The notes under the pieces are model-generated. The model ran no database searches and was not told the origin of the DNA. It was given only the letters and a program-made list of their open reading frames with translations. The translations under genes were made by a program, and so were the position numbers. A stretch of DNA of 64,000 nucleotides from Metallyticus violacea (lineage: Eukaryota; Arthropoda; Insecta; Mantodea; Metallyticidae), in contig CM060834.1 in NCBI GenBank assembly GCA_030762175.1, forward strand, positions 29,580,501-29,644,500. The letters are read 5' to 3'. Numbering within the stretch: the stretch's first letter is position 1; the number at the start of each line of letters is the position of its first letter. This document shows positions 26,694 through 39,535 of the stretch, piece by piece.

Positions 26694-26696
26694 ATA

Positions 26697-27480
26697 CGCA
26701 CATAGAGTGAATCGCAAACTCTGCGATAAAATTTAGAGGGAAGACAGATCTCACAATAAGGAGCATTTTATGAAAGACAATCTGTGTTCTTTGAAGGATC
26801 TTTTAGAAATTTTGCATCCCTGTTTATGTTTATGTGCACTGGCTCGTGATGCTGTCTTGTCCTCGCCGTGTACCTCTGTGGGTAGTCGGTAAATGAAGAT
26901 TTTCGCGTTCTCCACCAATATTACTTAATACAGAGTGATGAAAACCATTCTGATCGATATTACAGTAGCTAAATTCTCACCCCTTGCTGATTGCTTTCAT
27001 GTCTCCTAAGACTGCATTGAAAGGTTATTTTTATTGTGAAAACCCGTAACAGTTACATTGTTGATTATAGCAATTGCTTTCTTAATTGAATTAGAGATTT
27101 GATATTGTTTTGTTTATACTGTTAGTTATTGCTTTCTACCAAAAACCACCTATACATTTACTGGAACAATGACTTTAAACGCGACAGTCAATACAAATAA
27201 AGCTATGAAATGAAGCGGGGAAAAAGAGGGAATATATCCAAAAATCAATACACTATTGGATTTCACCAGGACTAGTAATTTTAAAATAGAGAAAGGATTT
27301 CTCGCTCTATTACCGACCACAATGTACGCACACAGTAATTATTTCATCTCTCTCTACATATTGAATGTTAGATACGAAAGCGTTTTCTCTTTTTTTCTAT
27401 AAATGTACAAAATTTTATTAATTTTAAAACTCGTAGACTTTAAAAGTCCTACTCTACGAGTAACAACGATAAAAAGGAGG
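26697..27480. other. AT-rich flank without recognisable gene
   Basis: This is sequence downstream of the Polinton and the mariner terminus. No supported coding or RNA feature. Confidence 0.45.
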
Positions 27481-27489
27481 AGGTTAGAT

Positions 27490-27970
27490 TAATAATCTGA
27501 ACCTAGAAACAAAACGTCCTTTCATTTAATGCCTTCATAAAGATATCAAAGCCTGAGAAGTGAACCTTGAGCTGGGGGCATAGCATGTAGTCACTGTAGG
27601 CAAAGTTGAGTGAATATGGGGGATGATCCAGCAATTCGAAACCACCACCACCGCGAATTGCAGCCGATTTCTTCAGAGGGGCGTTGTCTAGTTGGAACAA
27701 CATTTCGTGGCACTGGTTACGCCCCTCTCTTTAATTGCCTCGCGTAATCTCCCAATCAAATTGCCATAGTACTTAACTACTATACTTTCTCCATAATGCA
27801 GGAAGTCAATCATCAAAACTTCGTTTGCAACCGAAAGCACAGACTTCCTTGTGCTTGCTTGGAGGTAAATTTCTTGAGAATAGAACCACAGGACGTCCAA
27901 TTTTTTAATGGGCCTTTCGTCTTGGGCATCATGCTTAATTCACAGAGGACAAACACATTCACATGCCATC
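27490..27970 (-). pseudogene. mariner transposase relic (copy D)
   Basis: Two overlapping minus-strand frames make up one broken transposase: VLMIDFLHYGESIVVKYYGN then LIGRLREAIKE, followed after a frameshift by LDNAPLKKSAAI and LLDHPPYSLNFAYSDYMLCP. These are the central and second catalytic regions of mariner transposases. The DNA aspartate is kept, but the frame is broken and the N-terminus is missing. Confidence 0.75.
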
Positions 27971-29449
27971 AAAATTTATTTGATTCAACTTAGTTATTGA
28001 GCATTTACTGTCCGCTTTCCCTCATCAACTTTTGGGGGCATCATGAGTTAAAATTGTCTGAAGGGAGCCAAAACCCTTTGGTTCCACTATTTTATGTCAT
28101 TGGAGAACTGCAGTAAGTGTCTAGTTATAGGTGTCCCATTAGTATTACATCTATGTCATTAAGTACCACGATAATGAAACAAAAGAATTATCATTGAAAG
28201 ATTATACGGTAAGTACTTTCTGTGTAGAGTGTTGGCGGTTCCTGCGTTATTATATAAAATATTAACAAAAAATGCTGGGCCTAATAAAGAAATATTAACA
28301 AAGATTTCTACTGTGGAAATGATGTTTTTATGACAGGTATTTGATTTCTTAACCACTTAACGTAAAGCTGGGTACACTCAAACACAAGTGATGAGCAGGT
28401 AAACAAGAATTGATGATTGACAGGTATAAGGATAGTTTGTATCTCGTGACTTATTCTATCCTCCATCTGTTGTCTATAGACCAAAAACAACGTGATTTCA
28501 TCCCGCTCAATTCTGGCTTAGAAATTCCGACGCCTAATTACCTATAGCAGACAGAAGATTCGTGCATAAAGTTTAAATAAACATATAAGATTAGCACTTA
28601 AAACGCTACAATGAAACAATAAGGTGCAAGATAATGGAGAAAAACATTTCAATCATATTCTAAGAATGACCTTAGAGCATCTTCACTGTTACTCAAGGAA
28701 CGGACAAAGAATTCAAGAACGTCCTGAAATGCGTTGGCGAGAACATGTTGAACTTATTTGAGTCGGAATGGGTCACGTGAGGCTCAGTCTGCTTCTTAGT
28801 TTTGTTCTATTGCTGAGTAAGCTCCTATAGCTTTCGGTTGATGAGGTCCAAATCGTTTTCCTTCCAACTTAACAGTTAAACTTAGATGTGAAATGGAGTC
28901 TTTAATAAAACGTCCACTTTATTCATTGCCACAAAACTGATACGCTTTTTTGTAACTTAACAGTTAACACTGTGAAAGTAAATTTTCCACTGACAAACAG
29001 TGAGGAAGCTACCCAGTTTGTAAGAAAGGACAAAAAAGCCCTAGTCATTTATGGTGGTGTCAGTAAACATCTGGTTTTTAAGAAAAGAGACAATACCGAG
29101 CTCTTTGCATGAGTCGCTTTCTTGATGGCTCAAGCAAAAACAGAAACAAGCAGAAGAAAGGGTAACTCATCTTGAAAGAAAACAAATATAAGCCCTTGTA
29201 AAACTTTGGTGGTCTATGAAACGTAAACTGTTCCGGGCTGATCCATGAACTCCCTTATTAACGGAGGACCTGCATGCTACCGCTACTACGGTAGAGAGGA
29301 AACGCGCTTATTGCATAAGGTACGATTAACAACTAATCGGTTATGTATCACTGTTTTCATGCATTTTTGTTTTAAAAGTTGACCAGGAGAAGAGAAAACG
29401 GTAAATAATTATGAGATTTTCTTTGGGAGAGGGGTCGGACCCATCTGGC
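27971..29449. other. no gene seen
   Basis: This 1.5-kb AT-rich spacer has no supported feature. Confidence 0.4.
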
Positions 29450-29575
29450 CCCCTGATGAGATCTAAAAAAGAATTACTGGAAGAATTCTCAGTAAGAGAG
29501 AACGATCCTCACAAGAATCAAATGCCACATCTCTCGTACGAGTCTGTGCCTTACGACCTCGGCCGTTCTTGTCGA
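29450..29575 (-). repeat. degenerate SINE-A fragment
   Basis: The order of words (an AGAATTCTCAGTAAGAGAGA block, CGATCCT, then GTACGAGTCTGTGCCTTACG and ACCTCGGCCGTTC) matches the head region of SINE-A in reverse complement. About a fifth of the positions have changed. Confidence 0.6.
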
Positions 29576-29579
29576 TACA

Positions 29580-30425
29580 TCTCTGAGGTTAATGATGAAA
29601 CTGTTTGATGCCCACAGAGAGCAGCACTTTCTCATGCTTCTATTGTTATCTTAAACTTTTACTGTATGAATCATGGAATATCACTTAAGGAATTCTATAG
29701 TTTTTGGGTAATTTCATCTTCAGGCGTTTGATAATCGCACATACAATTTTGTACCGTTTTTATTTCTTCCCCTATCTATCAAGCATAAATTTTCCTCGTG
29801 TATAAGCAAATTAATAGCAAAACATATTCTAAAGATATTTCCTTAACACATGTACTTTTGCTGTACTTAACACAATAGGAAGAACAAGTAAAGTTCAATG
29901 CCCAACTTTTGTGAGCTAGTGTACATGTGGAAGAGATGAGGCGGATTTTCTGTGCTGTAGCACCTAATGGATTTAGGGTGCAGAGGAAGGTAACCCACAC
30001 ACACACATACACGACCATCTCTGGAAATCATCTACCCTTAGAGGCCGACGGTCCCCATTCCCACTTTGTCTCGTCAAAAGCCGCACCATATCCGGTAACC
30101 TGGGAGGTCACAGCTATGTAGTACGTGTTTCACATGCGAATGCCTAACAAAAATCGCGAACTGGACCAGCGTTTATCTAAATGTCCTGAATGGGCAGCAC
30201 TGCCCCTTGGGGCGTAATTGCAAGCTTCCCTTGCGACCTATACAGTTGAACCGCGGTTTTATCGGCAGTAGCAAGTTCCAGAACGAAAAAAAGAAAATGT
30301 GGGCCTTATATAAGAAGCGACTTTCTTAACTTGGATGAAACATTTGCGTTCATTTTAAACATTCCTTACCGAATGCTTATATTAAGCAGCAGAATGAACT
30401 GGGGATTGTAATTAATAGACCACAG
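29580..30425. other. no gene seen
   Basis: AT-rich spacer with a short CA run near 29996. Nothing further supported. Confidence 0.4.
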
Positions 30426-30429
30426 TTGT

Positions 30430-30600
30430 AGCAAATACGAGGATGATTTGATAAGAAGCTTGGTTTAATATTCAAGAGAACAAGTCCATTATTTTTCGAC
30501 ATAGTCCCCTCGAAATTTAATGCACTTACTCGAACATTTTTCCACGTTCGTTCCCTCGTGAGTTCCTTTGAGGTCTCTAATATTGGTTGACCTCCTGTAT
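30430..30600 (-). mobile_element. mariner terminal fragment (copy E)
   Basis: A TACGAGGATG terminal-repeat-like start (about 30437) is followed by minus-strand coding for a mariner C-terminal tail (a KCSSKCIKF-like segment before an EG-DYV-EK-like region). Only the transposon end remains. Confidence 0.5.
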
Positions 30601-30826
30601 TACATTTATTGCATATTTGTTGGAGAATGTAGAAAATGCATAAATAATGGAGAGAACGCCATAACTATCTCACAATTAAAAGAGGGACAACGAATATTAC
30701 ATTACAAAGTACATATATAATACATATACATTTCATATAATTTTCATTTATAACAAAACAATATTTTATAAAATGTATAAAAACAGTATGTACACTTACT
30801 GTATGCATTATATCTAGAGGGGCAGA

Positions 30827-31121
30827 TTCATTGATTGATTTATTTATGGACGCTCTTTAACATCTGGGGTCATCAGCGTCCCATTCAACTCAGGGCGTGA
30901 AACGGCCGACAAATTTTGCTCAGAGGCCTCTCTTTCAGGCTTGAGGTTCTTTTTCGTGCCGGAAATGTACGACACGGGACCCACGGCTTTACTTCCCTTC
31001 CGAAGGAAGCCATGCTTAGGATTTTTATGCCCGAAAAAATCCATCGATCCTGGCCGGGTTCGAACCCGCGTTTTGGGTTTAGGAGGCAATTATGGTAACC
31101 ACTACACCATCAGAACCGACG
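30827..31121 (-). repeat. SINE-B copy with target duplication
   Basis: This is a well-preserved tRNA-derived SINE on the minus strand. Reverse complement gives GATGGTGTAGTGGTTACCAT (A-box) near 31090-31110 and GGGTTCGAACCC (B-box) near 31057-31068. An 11-bp direct repeat, AGAGGGGCAGA, flanks it (30816-30826 and 31122-31132), showing insertion by retroposition. Confidence 0.88.
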
Positions 31122-31461
31122 AGAGGGGCAGAGGACATTCATGGGTCTAATGTACCATCCTCACGTTATGTGATGAAGAACCAATCTACTAACCTGGACA
31201 TCGAATGTTGCAGTCTCTCGCCTCAGGGTTCTGAATGCGCACAGTACTGAAGAATTAGTAAACGGGGAAAGCCAATAGCCGCCAGCCACGTGAAAGAATC
31301 TGAGAACGTCGAAGAATCTTTCGAACGACGAGAGGACGAAAGAGACAGTGGGAAGGTGAGCGAAGGTGGCGAAGAGTGTACGCAGAATAAAACCGAAATA
31401 AATAGGAAAATACACTGAAAAAGCCGGTCTTAATCAGAAGGTACAAATTTACTAATCGCAC

Positions 31462-31712
31462 CGACACGGGTGGCCGAGGTCGTTAAGGCGCGGACTCGTC
31501 AGGGAGGCCAGGACCGTTCTACCTGACTGGGGTTATTTCAGGCTTTCCTCAGTCCTCATAACTGGCAAATGCCGGGGAAGTACCCTAAACTTAGACTTGG
31601 AACATTCCCTTCCTTAAAAATCCTTTCCCAGTTTATCATTTCATTTCATGTATCATCAATATCACCGCCTGTGATTCCTCAGTAGTAAAAACGGGCGTTA
31701 AACGCTAATCAT
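31462..31712 (+). repeat. SINE-A copy
   Basis: This tRNA-derived SINE has a head ACGGGTGGCCGAGGTCGTTA (tRNA-like A-box), a damaged B-box region near 31505, a body with CAGGCTTTCCTCAGTCCTCA and a tail GTAAAAACGGGCGTTAAACG. Confidence 0.8.
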
Positions 31713-31714
31713 TC

Positions 31715-32514
31715 ATTTTATTAATCGTAGGTGAGGCGGAGAATATTTATTAGATGAGTGCTATTTTCTCGTCTAGGATTATCAACTGAAATGCAACTGT
31801 GGACGATACTGCCAAATGTTAGTGATTTGAACAATTGTTGGAACATAAAAACACTTCATTATAGCTAAGTCTCAGTACAAAAATATAATTTCTTTATTAA
31901 AAATATAACAAAATAGTGATTTGTAACATCTTAAGTAGCAACACTTCGTCTAGACATCATTAGTGTCAACTAAATAAATTCACATAGATGCATATACCTC
32001 ATACATACAAATTACGCCACAAGTTTTCGGTAAAAGTAGCAGTTAGTTTAACAACCGTCAATACCTGACTACTAAGACTGTGTTACATATATATTCTTTG
32101 AAAAGTGTTCTTTTAATTTTACTAGTTGTCAATTCGCACACATTTTACTCATGTGAACTGACAGCAGTTTAGAACCGCTAACAGATAAAATAAACGATGC
32201 TCAATGTAAATACACAAATAGAGGAGAAAATAAACACACATTAATAATTATCCATCAATTGAATATTTTTAAATACCTTATTCGGTAATGAAAATGTTAA
32301 AGAAAATTAAAGGGAAGAAATATACTTACATAACGTCTAATTTTGTCTATCCTTAACACCCTTGCAAGATGCAACCAATATGGCATTGTGCCCTGAAAGT
32401 ACTCGTAAGAGAATGTAACTTGAGAAAACACACGGCGATTCAGGGGCATTGTCTTTGTGTGTGTTGTAGCCAAAAATAACAAAACTAGAGAAGCGATAAT
32501 TACATTAAATATTA
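31715..32514. other. no gene seen
   Basis: AT-rich spacer with no supported feature. Confidence 0.4.
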
Positions 32515-32517
32515 AAG

Positions 32518-32735
32518 ACTCCCTGCGTGGTCTAGTAGTAGTGATTGCGACTATTTAATCAGAGGTCCTGGGTTCGAATCGCGGTCAGATCAAGCAGTCT
32601 GGGTAAGGGTTTTTTTTTTTTTTTTTTTTTTTTTTTTGAGTTTTTCTTTACCCTGAAAAGGTGAAAGCCAGGTAGCTTTAAGGCGTCAAGAACACCGAGT
32701 TAACCTGCGCAATTATTAATTAATTTCATTTCATT
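32518..32735 (+). repeat. SINE-D copy (tRNA-derived)
   Basis: The head reads CCCTGCGTGGTCTAGTAGTA (A-box) and TGGGTTCGAATCGCGG (B-box, about 32568-32584), followed by a long T-run (32609-32637) and a unique body with GGTGAAAGCCAGGTAGCTTT. This is the structure of a tRNA-derived SINE rather than a functional tRNA, since no cloverleaf 3' half follows. Confidence 0.7.
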
Positions 32736-34035
32736 CATCATTACATACTTCACCTATTATTCAGTCCACAACCTACAGACGCTGTGAAAATGCAAATGCA
32801 GTTAAAATGACAATAAATAAAGAATAATTGAAGCATAAATAGCACAATATTTCGAACCACCTGAGTTCTTCAAAGGCAGAAGATAAGTGATGGTGGTTAA
32901 AGAAAATATTGAAGTTAGAGGGTAATGTAATGTGTGAAAATAAAATAAACAAGCTGCAAGGAAAAAAGTAAACGATATATATATTTATAAAACAAAGAAG
33001 TTATTAATATTATAACAAAGTGAAAATCATTAACAAGTTAGATTTAAATGCGCCTTATGCAAAAATGTAAATACTACCTCTGTCTCTAAGGCAACTTTCA
33101 GGAAAATGAGTTGGAAACGCATCAATTAGTGTTAATTAAATATAGCTACAAGGCATGTTGGGTGATTGTTAAGGGAGACTCTCATATGATAAATAACAAA
33201 GAAAAAAGAACCCGGGTCCTAGTTACACATTTATTCGGTTAAATGCCGTCAATTTGACAAATCTACAAGAAAAAGAAACATGCGTCAAAAGAACACTTTC
33301 AAATTCAGGGTTATAACCGTAAAGAAAGATCCTTAAATTTTCTTTATCCAGAATATTCACTTCACCTTTATTCGTAATTAATATTTTAAACGCCTGGACA
33401 TGTTAGGAAAAACAAACTTTGCAATTACTAAACGCCTGGCAGTTCATAGTTTCAAATCACAATTTTATCCATATTGACAAAAGATGTGTACTTATATGCT
33501 TGAGTAATATTTACAACCATTACAATCAGATATCGTAATTATTTATAATATTATCATATAAATAAATGTTTACTAAACTTAAAACTATTTTTATTAAAGT
33601 TCATGGAATGTTCAATTTAAAATGACCATACTTTTTTACAGACATAAATTCTCGTGCTAAAATCTGACTATACAATAAATATTTTTAGGTTAATGCGTAG
33701 TAAACGTGGCTCTATTTTCATTGTTCTTTCGTTCGGTTCCCAGCTGTGAGAGGTGTGCAGGTTGATACCTGTGCAGTTCTACAGCAAAATGAAAGCATCA
33801 TGTGATGAACAATATGATATTTTAATATCGTCTAAACAAATCTTCAGCCGAGGTCTATACAATGTTTCAGGAGAGCACGGAGAGTTTGTTTTCCCTATTG
33901 TATAGCTCGAAGATAAATGTTTGAAGAAGGGAGGCAATCGGTTTCAAAGGAAGTGGGCCCGGGCTCCAGTTTATGCTATAACGGAGGGGGGGGGGGGGCA
34001 TTAACACCGCTGCTATTATTGTGAGAAAGGGTTGG
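32736..34035. other. no gene seen; G-tract near 33987
   Basis: AT-rich spacer. A 12-G run lies at about 33987-33998. Nothing else is recognised. Confidence 0.4.
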
Positions 34036-34039
34036 GGAA

Positions 34040-34638
34040 TAACATTTAAGAACTTTCAGAAACTCGGAACTTTTCATTGGATGCCGCCCAAACATTGGTA
34101 AGTGAAAATTGCACATTAGGCATATTTATGAACGGTGGGTTCGAAGACAGCTGATTCCCGAAGAAAAGGACGTCCGCGTGCAGGTTTGTATGTAGTCGGA
34201 GGTGATTTTACAGGAAAATTCTTTCATAATTGCTTCTGCTGGAAAAGATATGGTCATATTCAAGGAATGGTTTACCATCACGTCGTACGTGCACAAACAA
34301 CTGTAAATGCCCTGAAAATTTGCAAGGCCGAATTCCTCTAATCAATGAGAAGCGTATCCCTCATCGTCCCTATAGTCCACATTTAGTTCCGTGTAACCTT
34401 CCCTTTCCATCAAATGGGAGAAAGCACCTTAGTGGAAGGCATTTTCCATCACTAGATGCAGCTGTGAGGGATGCAGAGGAGATTCTGAAGGACCTATCAA
34501 AAATGGTTTGAACACGGGCAGAAACGCTTGGGAAAGGTGCATGCATCCAACGAGGACTACTTTGAGAAATATGACAATAATGAGGTTAAGTCAAGGTTTA
34601 TTGTCGAAAAAAATTATCATTTTAATTGAACAGTCCTA
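34040..34638 (+). pseudogene. mariner transposase relic (copy F)
   Basis: Plus-strand pieces read GMVYHHVVRAQTTVNA, then HRPYSPHLVPCNLPFPSNGR, then KHLSGRHFPSLDAAVRDAEE. This is the C-terminal half of the same mariner subfamily as copy C (shared GRHFPS). It ends with TTTAATTGAACAGTCCTA, a decayed form of copy C's terminal repeat. Frameshifts and a missing catalytic motif make it dead. Confidence 0.8.

Positions 34639-34697
<59 letters not shown>
34638..34697. repeat. (AAT)n microsatellite
   Basis: About twenty uninterrupted AAT units directly follow the mariner end. Confidence 0.97.
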
Positions 34698-34699
34698 GT

Positions 34700-35685
34700 T
34701 AAACTATTTAAAAAATTATTCGGTCTTTATATGTTGACAGAAACTTCTGCTGTGTCGAAGAGAGAAGAACCTCAAAGTGTTTCTGATGTAGGTCGCGAGC
34801 TATTGCTTACCTCCTGCAATTTCCATTCATTGTACTAATTTATCGGATCATTTCGTGCTCTATATTCGCGGTCCATTTGCGTCCCGAAGGAAAAAAAAAA
34901 TGCGTAAAAATGTGCCTGTCTGTTTTAACTTGCACCCAGGTGCTTACCCACCCGCAGAGGCAAGTAAAATAAATAGTAATTCTGAAGTTTAGTCTGGCGG
35001 AAAGAGATTTAATGAATCGGTATCCGTATGTGGCAGACGCCCGCTGCAACTGGCGCCTGTGTGACGCCATTACGGCAATCCTCTCTCTAACACGTGCGGC
35101 TCCCTCTGCATTTGCTGGAGCGAAAAGGCAACTTGAATGCATTCGTTAGCATTCATGTATTCTAGTATACACGTGTTGTCGCACACTTGTTCCGTGTTTA
35201 CAGGCGCCTACTCCGGCACTGAGGGGGGGACCTCAGGACCTAACATGTCCAACAGGGTGTTTTAAAGCAGAGGCGGAATTGGTGGCTTTGACTTTGATGG
35301 TTATCAAGTTAAAAAAATAATAATTATAATTCTGAGTTGCGGCGCTTGTGCAGTTAAACGCTCACACAGATGTGCAGGTTAAATCTGGTGGGAAACTTTT
35401 CAGGAATGAATAGAGGCCTTGAATGCAGATGACCTCTGAAAACCCAATCAACTGAGTTCCAGGAAACAAGTGAATCATCAGGTTCATCCCCCAAAACTTA
35501 TCCATTTATTTAGTAACTGCTGTTTTAGAAAAAAAATCCATCGACAGCGTTTGATAGCTTCTATTAGGTTGAGCACAAGTTCGAGGTCCTCTTGTTCGTC
35601 ATTACAACACTGCATTGTAAGAACAATATTTACCGTTTGTCAGCTGTCATTTGTTATTTGGAGGTTGTGTTTGTAACTACGCTTT
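34700..35685. other. no gene seen
   Basis: Spacer with short open frames lacking family signatures. A G-run is present near 35222. Confidence 0.4.
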
Positions 35686-35689
35686 GATT

Positions 35690-36130
35690 TTTCGCATTTG
35701 AAGAAAGTTTGCGTTATTTATGAACTAAAGAAAAGGCGTGTTAAGTGGGAAAAAATCAACACTTCCGACATATTTTTCTTTTTGAGTTTAATAGAAGAGC
35801 AAAGGAGGTTCGAAATATTTGTGCCATCTACAACTGTTCTTGGAGAAAGCGCGGCAAGAGGACCATTTTGACGTTTGTGATTCGCCACGTCCAAAAATCC
35901 ATTGGACTTTGAAAACCTTTCGAACATTTTATTCCAATTATCCACATACATCAACTCAATAATTAGCAGATGTGATGCACCGTGATTAGTCAACCATTGT
36001 CAACATTTGCATTCCGTGGGCAAGATTAAAAAATCCCGTATATGGGTACTGCACGCTTTAGGCGAGATCAACAAAAATCAGCGGGTGGTCATTTGTGCAT
36101 CTCAGCTTGCTCGTCATCTGTTAGCTCGTG
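35690..36130 (+). pseudogene. mariner transposase N-terminal relic (copy G1)
   Basis: Plus-strand frames give a helix-turn-helix-like start near 35740-35880 and then, after frameshifts, WVLHALGEINKNQRVVICAS plus QLARHLLARE near 36045-36130. This corresponds to the linker just before the first catalytic aspartate. It is truncated before the catalytic motif. Confidence 0.65.
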
Positions 36131-36269
36131 AACTACGAAGTACGTTCAAGTTCCAAGATCTCCGTTCCCCCACCCCCCCTCAGGATTGGAAGCAGGTAGA
36201 AACGTTGGTTTACTTAAATTATGCTGATACTCTTTATAAATGCGTGATAGAAATGGAACATGTACAGTG

Positions 36270-36950
36270 CACAGAACCCTAGTGGCTGCAGCTACAGTGA
36301 AGAGGGTTTTTGATACTTAAAAGAATACAAGAACAGCGAGAAATTATTCTCCGCTTGCGTGGTGTGACACACCTTGAAATTCATCGCCAGTTGAGGGAGA
36401 CATGTGGGGAGGGTGTTATGAACGTGAAAATGTGGGTTCGTGGGTAAGACACTTCAAAGAAAACCGAAAGTAATATGACAACGAACCGAAACAATCTCGG
36501 CCTAGCACCAACTGGTCGGACATATAGGAGAAAGTTGTTTTGGAGGATCGCCGATTAATTCCGGAAGATACCGCCTCCACAGTTGGCATGTCGGTGGGAT
36601 ATGTGCACACAATCCTGCATGAAGGCCTGAAAATGAGTGTCCTTCAGGTGGGTAGGGAACAAGACGCGGAATTTCTTCGTGAAAATAACTATGAAGTGGT
36701 TTCTCATACTCTGTACTCACCTGAACTGACTCCTAGCAATTTTTGCCCTTTTCCAGCAATGAAATACACTCTCCGTGATTGTACATTCTTCAGTCGAGTC
36801 ACTTTTTACAGCTGTGCTTTTTCAGTAGTCAAAACAGACTCCTATAGCAGCATTCTTAGCGGCCATGCAATCATGTGTCGACGATGTGAAAAATATCTAC
36901 GTCTGCAGGGAAGTTACGTTCAGAAGTGAAAGAGTTTCAAATGTTTGATG
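36270..36950 (+). pseudogene. mariner transposase relic (copy G2)
   Basis: Decayed plus-strand transposase: a helix-turn-helix segment with QLRETCGEGVMN and WVR-HFKENRK-like text near 36390-36470; then EDRRLIPEDTASTVGMSVGY and VHTILHEGLKMSVLQVG (36540-36650); then LYSPELTPSNFCPFPAMKYT near 36710. The catalytic core between these is deleted. Confidence 0.7.
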
Positions 36951-38145
36951 CAAATAATTTGTGAAACCTTAGAACTTGAAAGCACCTTGTGTATTGACTA
37001 TTCATATGCAAGAATGCTTTACTGATTATTTTCTGCAAGATATTCATCCCAAGTAAAACCTTTTAGTACAATCAAAATAACGCTACGAACTTATGCATCA
37101 GCCTAATATGAAATATTTGTAAAGCTTTTTAGATATTATATAACAAAGAACGTTTATGAAAAGACTTCGGGCACAGGTAAAATAATTCAGGATATAACAA
37201 AAAGTGTATAAGCGCAACTGTTATTATGGTTATTACTCAGAGTGCTTATGATCCACTTTAAGTTTTGGCCCCAAAACCGCCTCAACAGTGAGGAATTGAA
37301 CCCTGGTCTCCCTCAGCTGAGAAACAGACCCTGAGGCGGAACTTTGTGTGTACTCCTTTTGTTGTGATTGTATGGCTCTACCACTTTCAAGGCAACACAG
37401 CTGAGTTGAAGGTCATCCACCCCTTACAGACCATGTGTCAACTTGACCTTGATAGAAAACGGAGAGAGTGTTCTGTTATTACTGTTAACGCGTTGTTATT
37501 AACAGATATAAAAATTATGATTATGATAAATTATGATAAATTATAAAACTATGAGACACTTTTAAGTTAAAATTACATTTTATTACGCTTACGTCTGACA
37601 TCAGTGCACAAGTGTACTTGGTCTATTACGTGTTCTCGTGAAGCAGTCAAGAAAATACAGATACTCAAGATTGCGATTTGAAATGCTACTTTGATTAATA
37701 TAACATTACTCTTTGGGAAAAGTAAGGATTAGCAAACCGTAGCTAAAGTTTCCTTTCTGATTGCTGTATTCGCTTTTGAAAGGAAGAGACTAGCTTTGTG
37801 CTGGCGTCCCTTTGAACACCATCATTGCCAACACGACATTGAGTCAGGAGTTTTTGAAAGATCGATTCTAATGCTACTGTTCACGGAATAGAAAAGTTAA
37901 CTCAAAGGTTAATTTTTATTCTATTTTAATGGCGTTTCTCATTTTTTAAATGTAAACTTTTTAGCTTTATGGATATGTTCTTTTTATAAAATGTTGGTTG
38001 GGAATCTTTGAAGACTGGAAAAAGAAACTAAAAGCTACAAAATGTTTTACTTTTATTTTCGAGTTTCTTTTAGGAGTGATCATTTATGTTATTTTATTGT
38101 TTGTTCTGTTGAAATTATTAACTTCAATTTCACTTAATAATTTTA
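36951..38145. other. spacer with a tRNA-like B-box fragment
   Basis: No gene was found. Around 37285-37310, AGGAATTGAACCCTGGTCTCC is the reverse complement of a B-box-like word, possibly a worn SINE head. The remainder is AT-rich. Confidence 0.4.
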
Positions 38146-38149
38146 ATGG

Positions 38150-38610
38150 AGTTTTAACGTTTATTTTTACTGCTGAGGCATTAAATGAGCTGGACGCCAT
38201 GGGTGGGCGAGGTCGTTAAGGAATGAACTCACGAGCGGAAGGTCTGCGGTTTGGTTCCCGTCAGTACCGTCCTCCTTGACAAGTTTTCTCCAGGTTTTCC
38301 TCAGTCCTCATAAAATATAAACTTAGGCCGGGATGTTTTCTTTGATTAAAAAAATGCTTTCCCAATTTATCATTTCATCTCATGTATGGTTGTGTACATC
38401 GCCTGTAGTGCCTCTGTAGTAAAAACCAACGTTAATCATCAATTAAAAAATAAAACAGGAGGTAAAACCTGGTGATACACGAGGTAAAATGATAAGCTGG
38501 GAAAGGGATTTATTTGATAATGAAACCTTCCTGACTTAAGGGGACCTCTCCAGCATTTGCCATTGATAAGAACTGAGGAAAACCTGGAAGAAAAAAACAT
38601 AGAAGGAAGA
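38150..38610. repeat. SINE-A cluster: tail, full copy (+), partial copy (-)
   Basis: A minus-strand SINE-A tail (about 38150-38185) is followed by a near-complete plus-strand copy (38197-38440; head GGGTGGGCGAGGTCGTTAAG) and then a minus-strand 3' half (about 38455-38605). Head-to-tail and tail-to-tail arrangement shows repeated insertion at one A/T-rich site. Confidence 0.75.
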
Positions 38611-39264
38611 TTTAGTTTAGCAGGCACTGGTGTTTCTGCACTTTACCTGGCGTTTCTACAGTAAAAGTGGAATTAATGGAAGTCCCAAGATACGTTTTAG
38701 TGTGTTAATAGAGTAGAAGGAAAAAATAGTAATAAATATGAATTAAATTTAAAAAAAACCCTATATTTTAGGAAAAGATACTTGAATAGCTTCAAGTACA
38801 AGCATATATTACCACAGTGCTGGAATATTTCACATGTTAAGTGAAAGGGTATTTTATTTATTTCACATTATATATACATATATAGTTCCTCTAAAATAAG
38901 TACAAATACAAATATTTAACAAAGAATAGCATCCCTACGGAACTTTGTACTCAAGACACAACCTTTAGGCTCGGCATTTGCTATTATTACATACTACCAA
39001 CTGAAATAATTTGGCTTAATGGATAATTTTATGTTGTCACAGATCGGGAAATATCTGTATTGTGTACAAGTCGATATCGAATAACAGTCCAAAATCAAAA
39101 AGATATTTTGTCATGATGTTTCATTTTTTCAGTCACACACTGTCTTATTTGTGATAATATTTCGGTTTGCAATTTATAATTCATCTATACAAACACACAC
39201 ACTTTGAAAAGGTGGCTATTCCAATGTCAGAGTCGTATCGAAGACATCACAAAATTTTAATTTT
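38611..39264. other. no gene seen
   Basis: AT-rich spacer. Confidence 0.4.
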
Positions 39265-39535
39265 GTTAATTTTTCCGCTCTTTAACAACATCTCAGGTCA
39301 TCAGCGTCCTTTTCAATGCAGGACTTTAAATGGCCGAATAATTTTGCTCAGAGGCCTCTTCTTTCAAGTTTGAGGCTCTTTTACATGTCGTAAATCTACG
39401 ACACTGCATCCACGGCTTTACTTCCCTTCCGAAGGAAGCCATACTTAGGATTTTACGCCCGAAAAAATCATCGACCTTGGCCGGCATTAAACCCATAATC
39501 TTGGGTTTACGAGGCAATTATGGTTACCAAAACTG
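39265..39535 (-). repeat. SINE-B copy
   Basis: The body (CTCTTTAACAACATCTCAGG, AGCGTCC, the GGCCGAATAATTTTGCTCAG block, then TTACTTCCCTTCCGAAGGAA) matches the SINE-B at 30827. The tRNA-like head on the minus strand is decayed, and the B-box is lost. Confidence 0.75.

Noticed and set aside
32518..32600. Functional tRNA gene.
   Set aside because: A- and B-boxes are present but the 3' acceptor half and a cloverleaf are missing, and a long T-run and SINE body follow.
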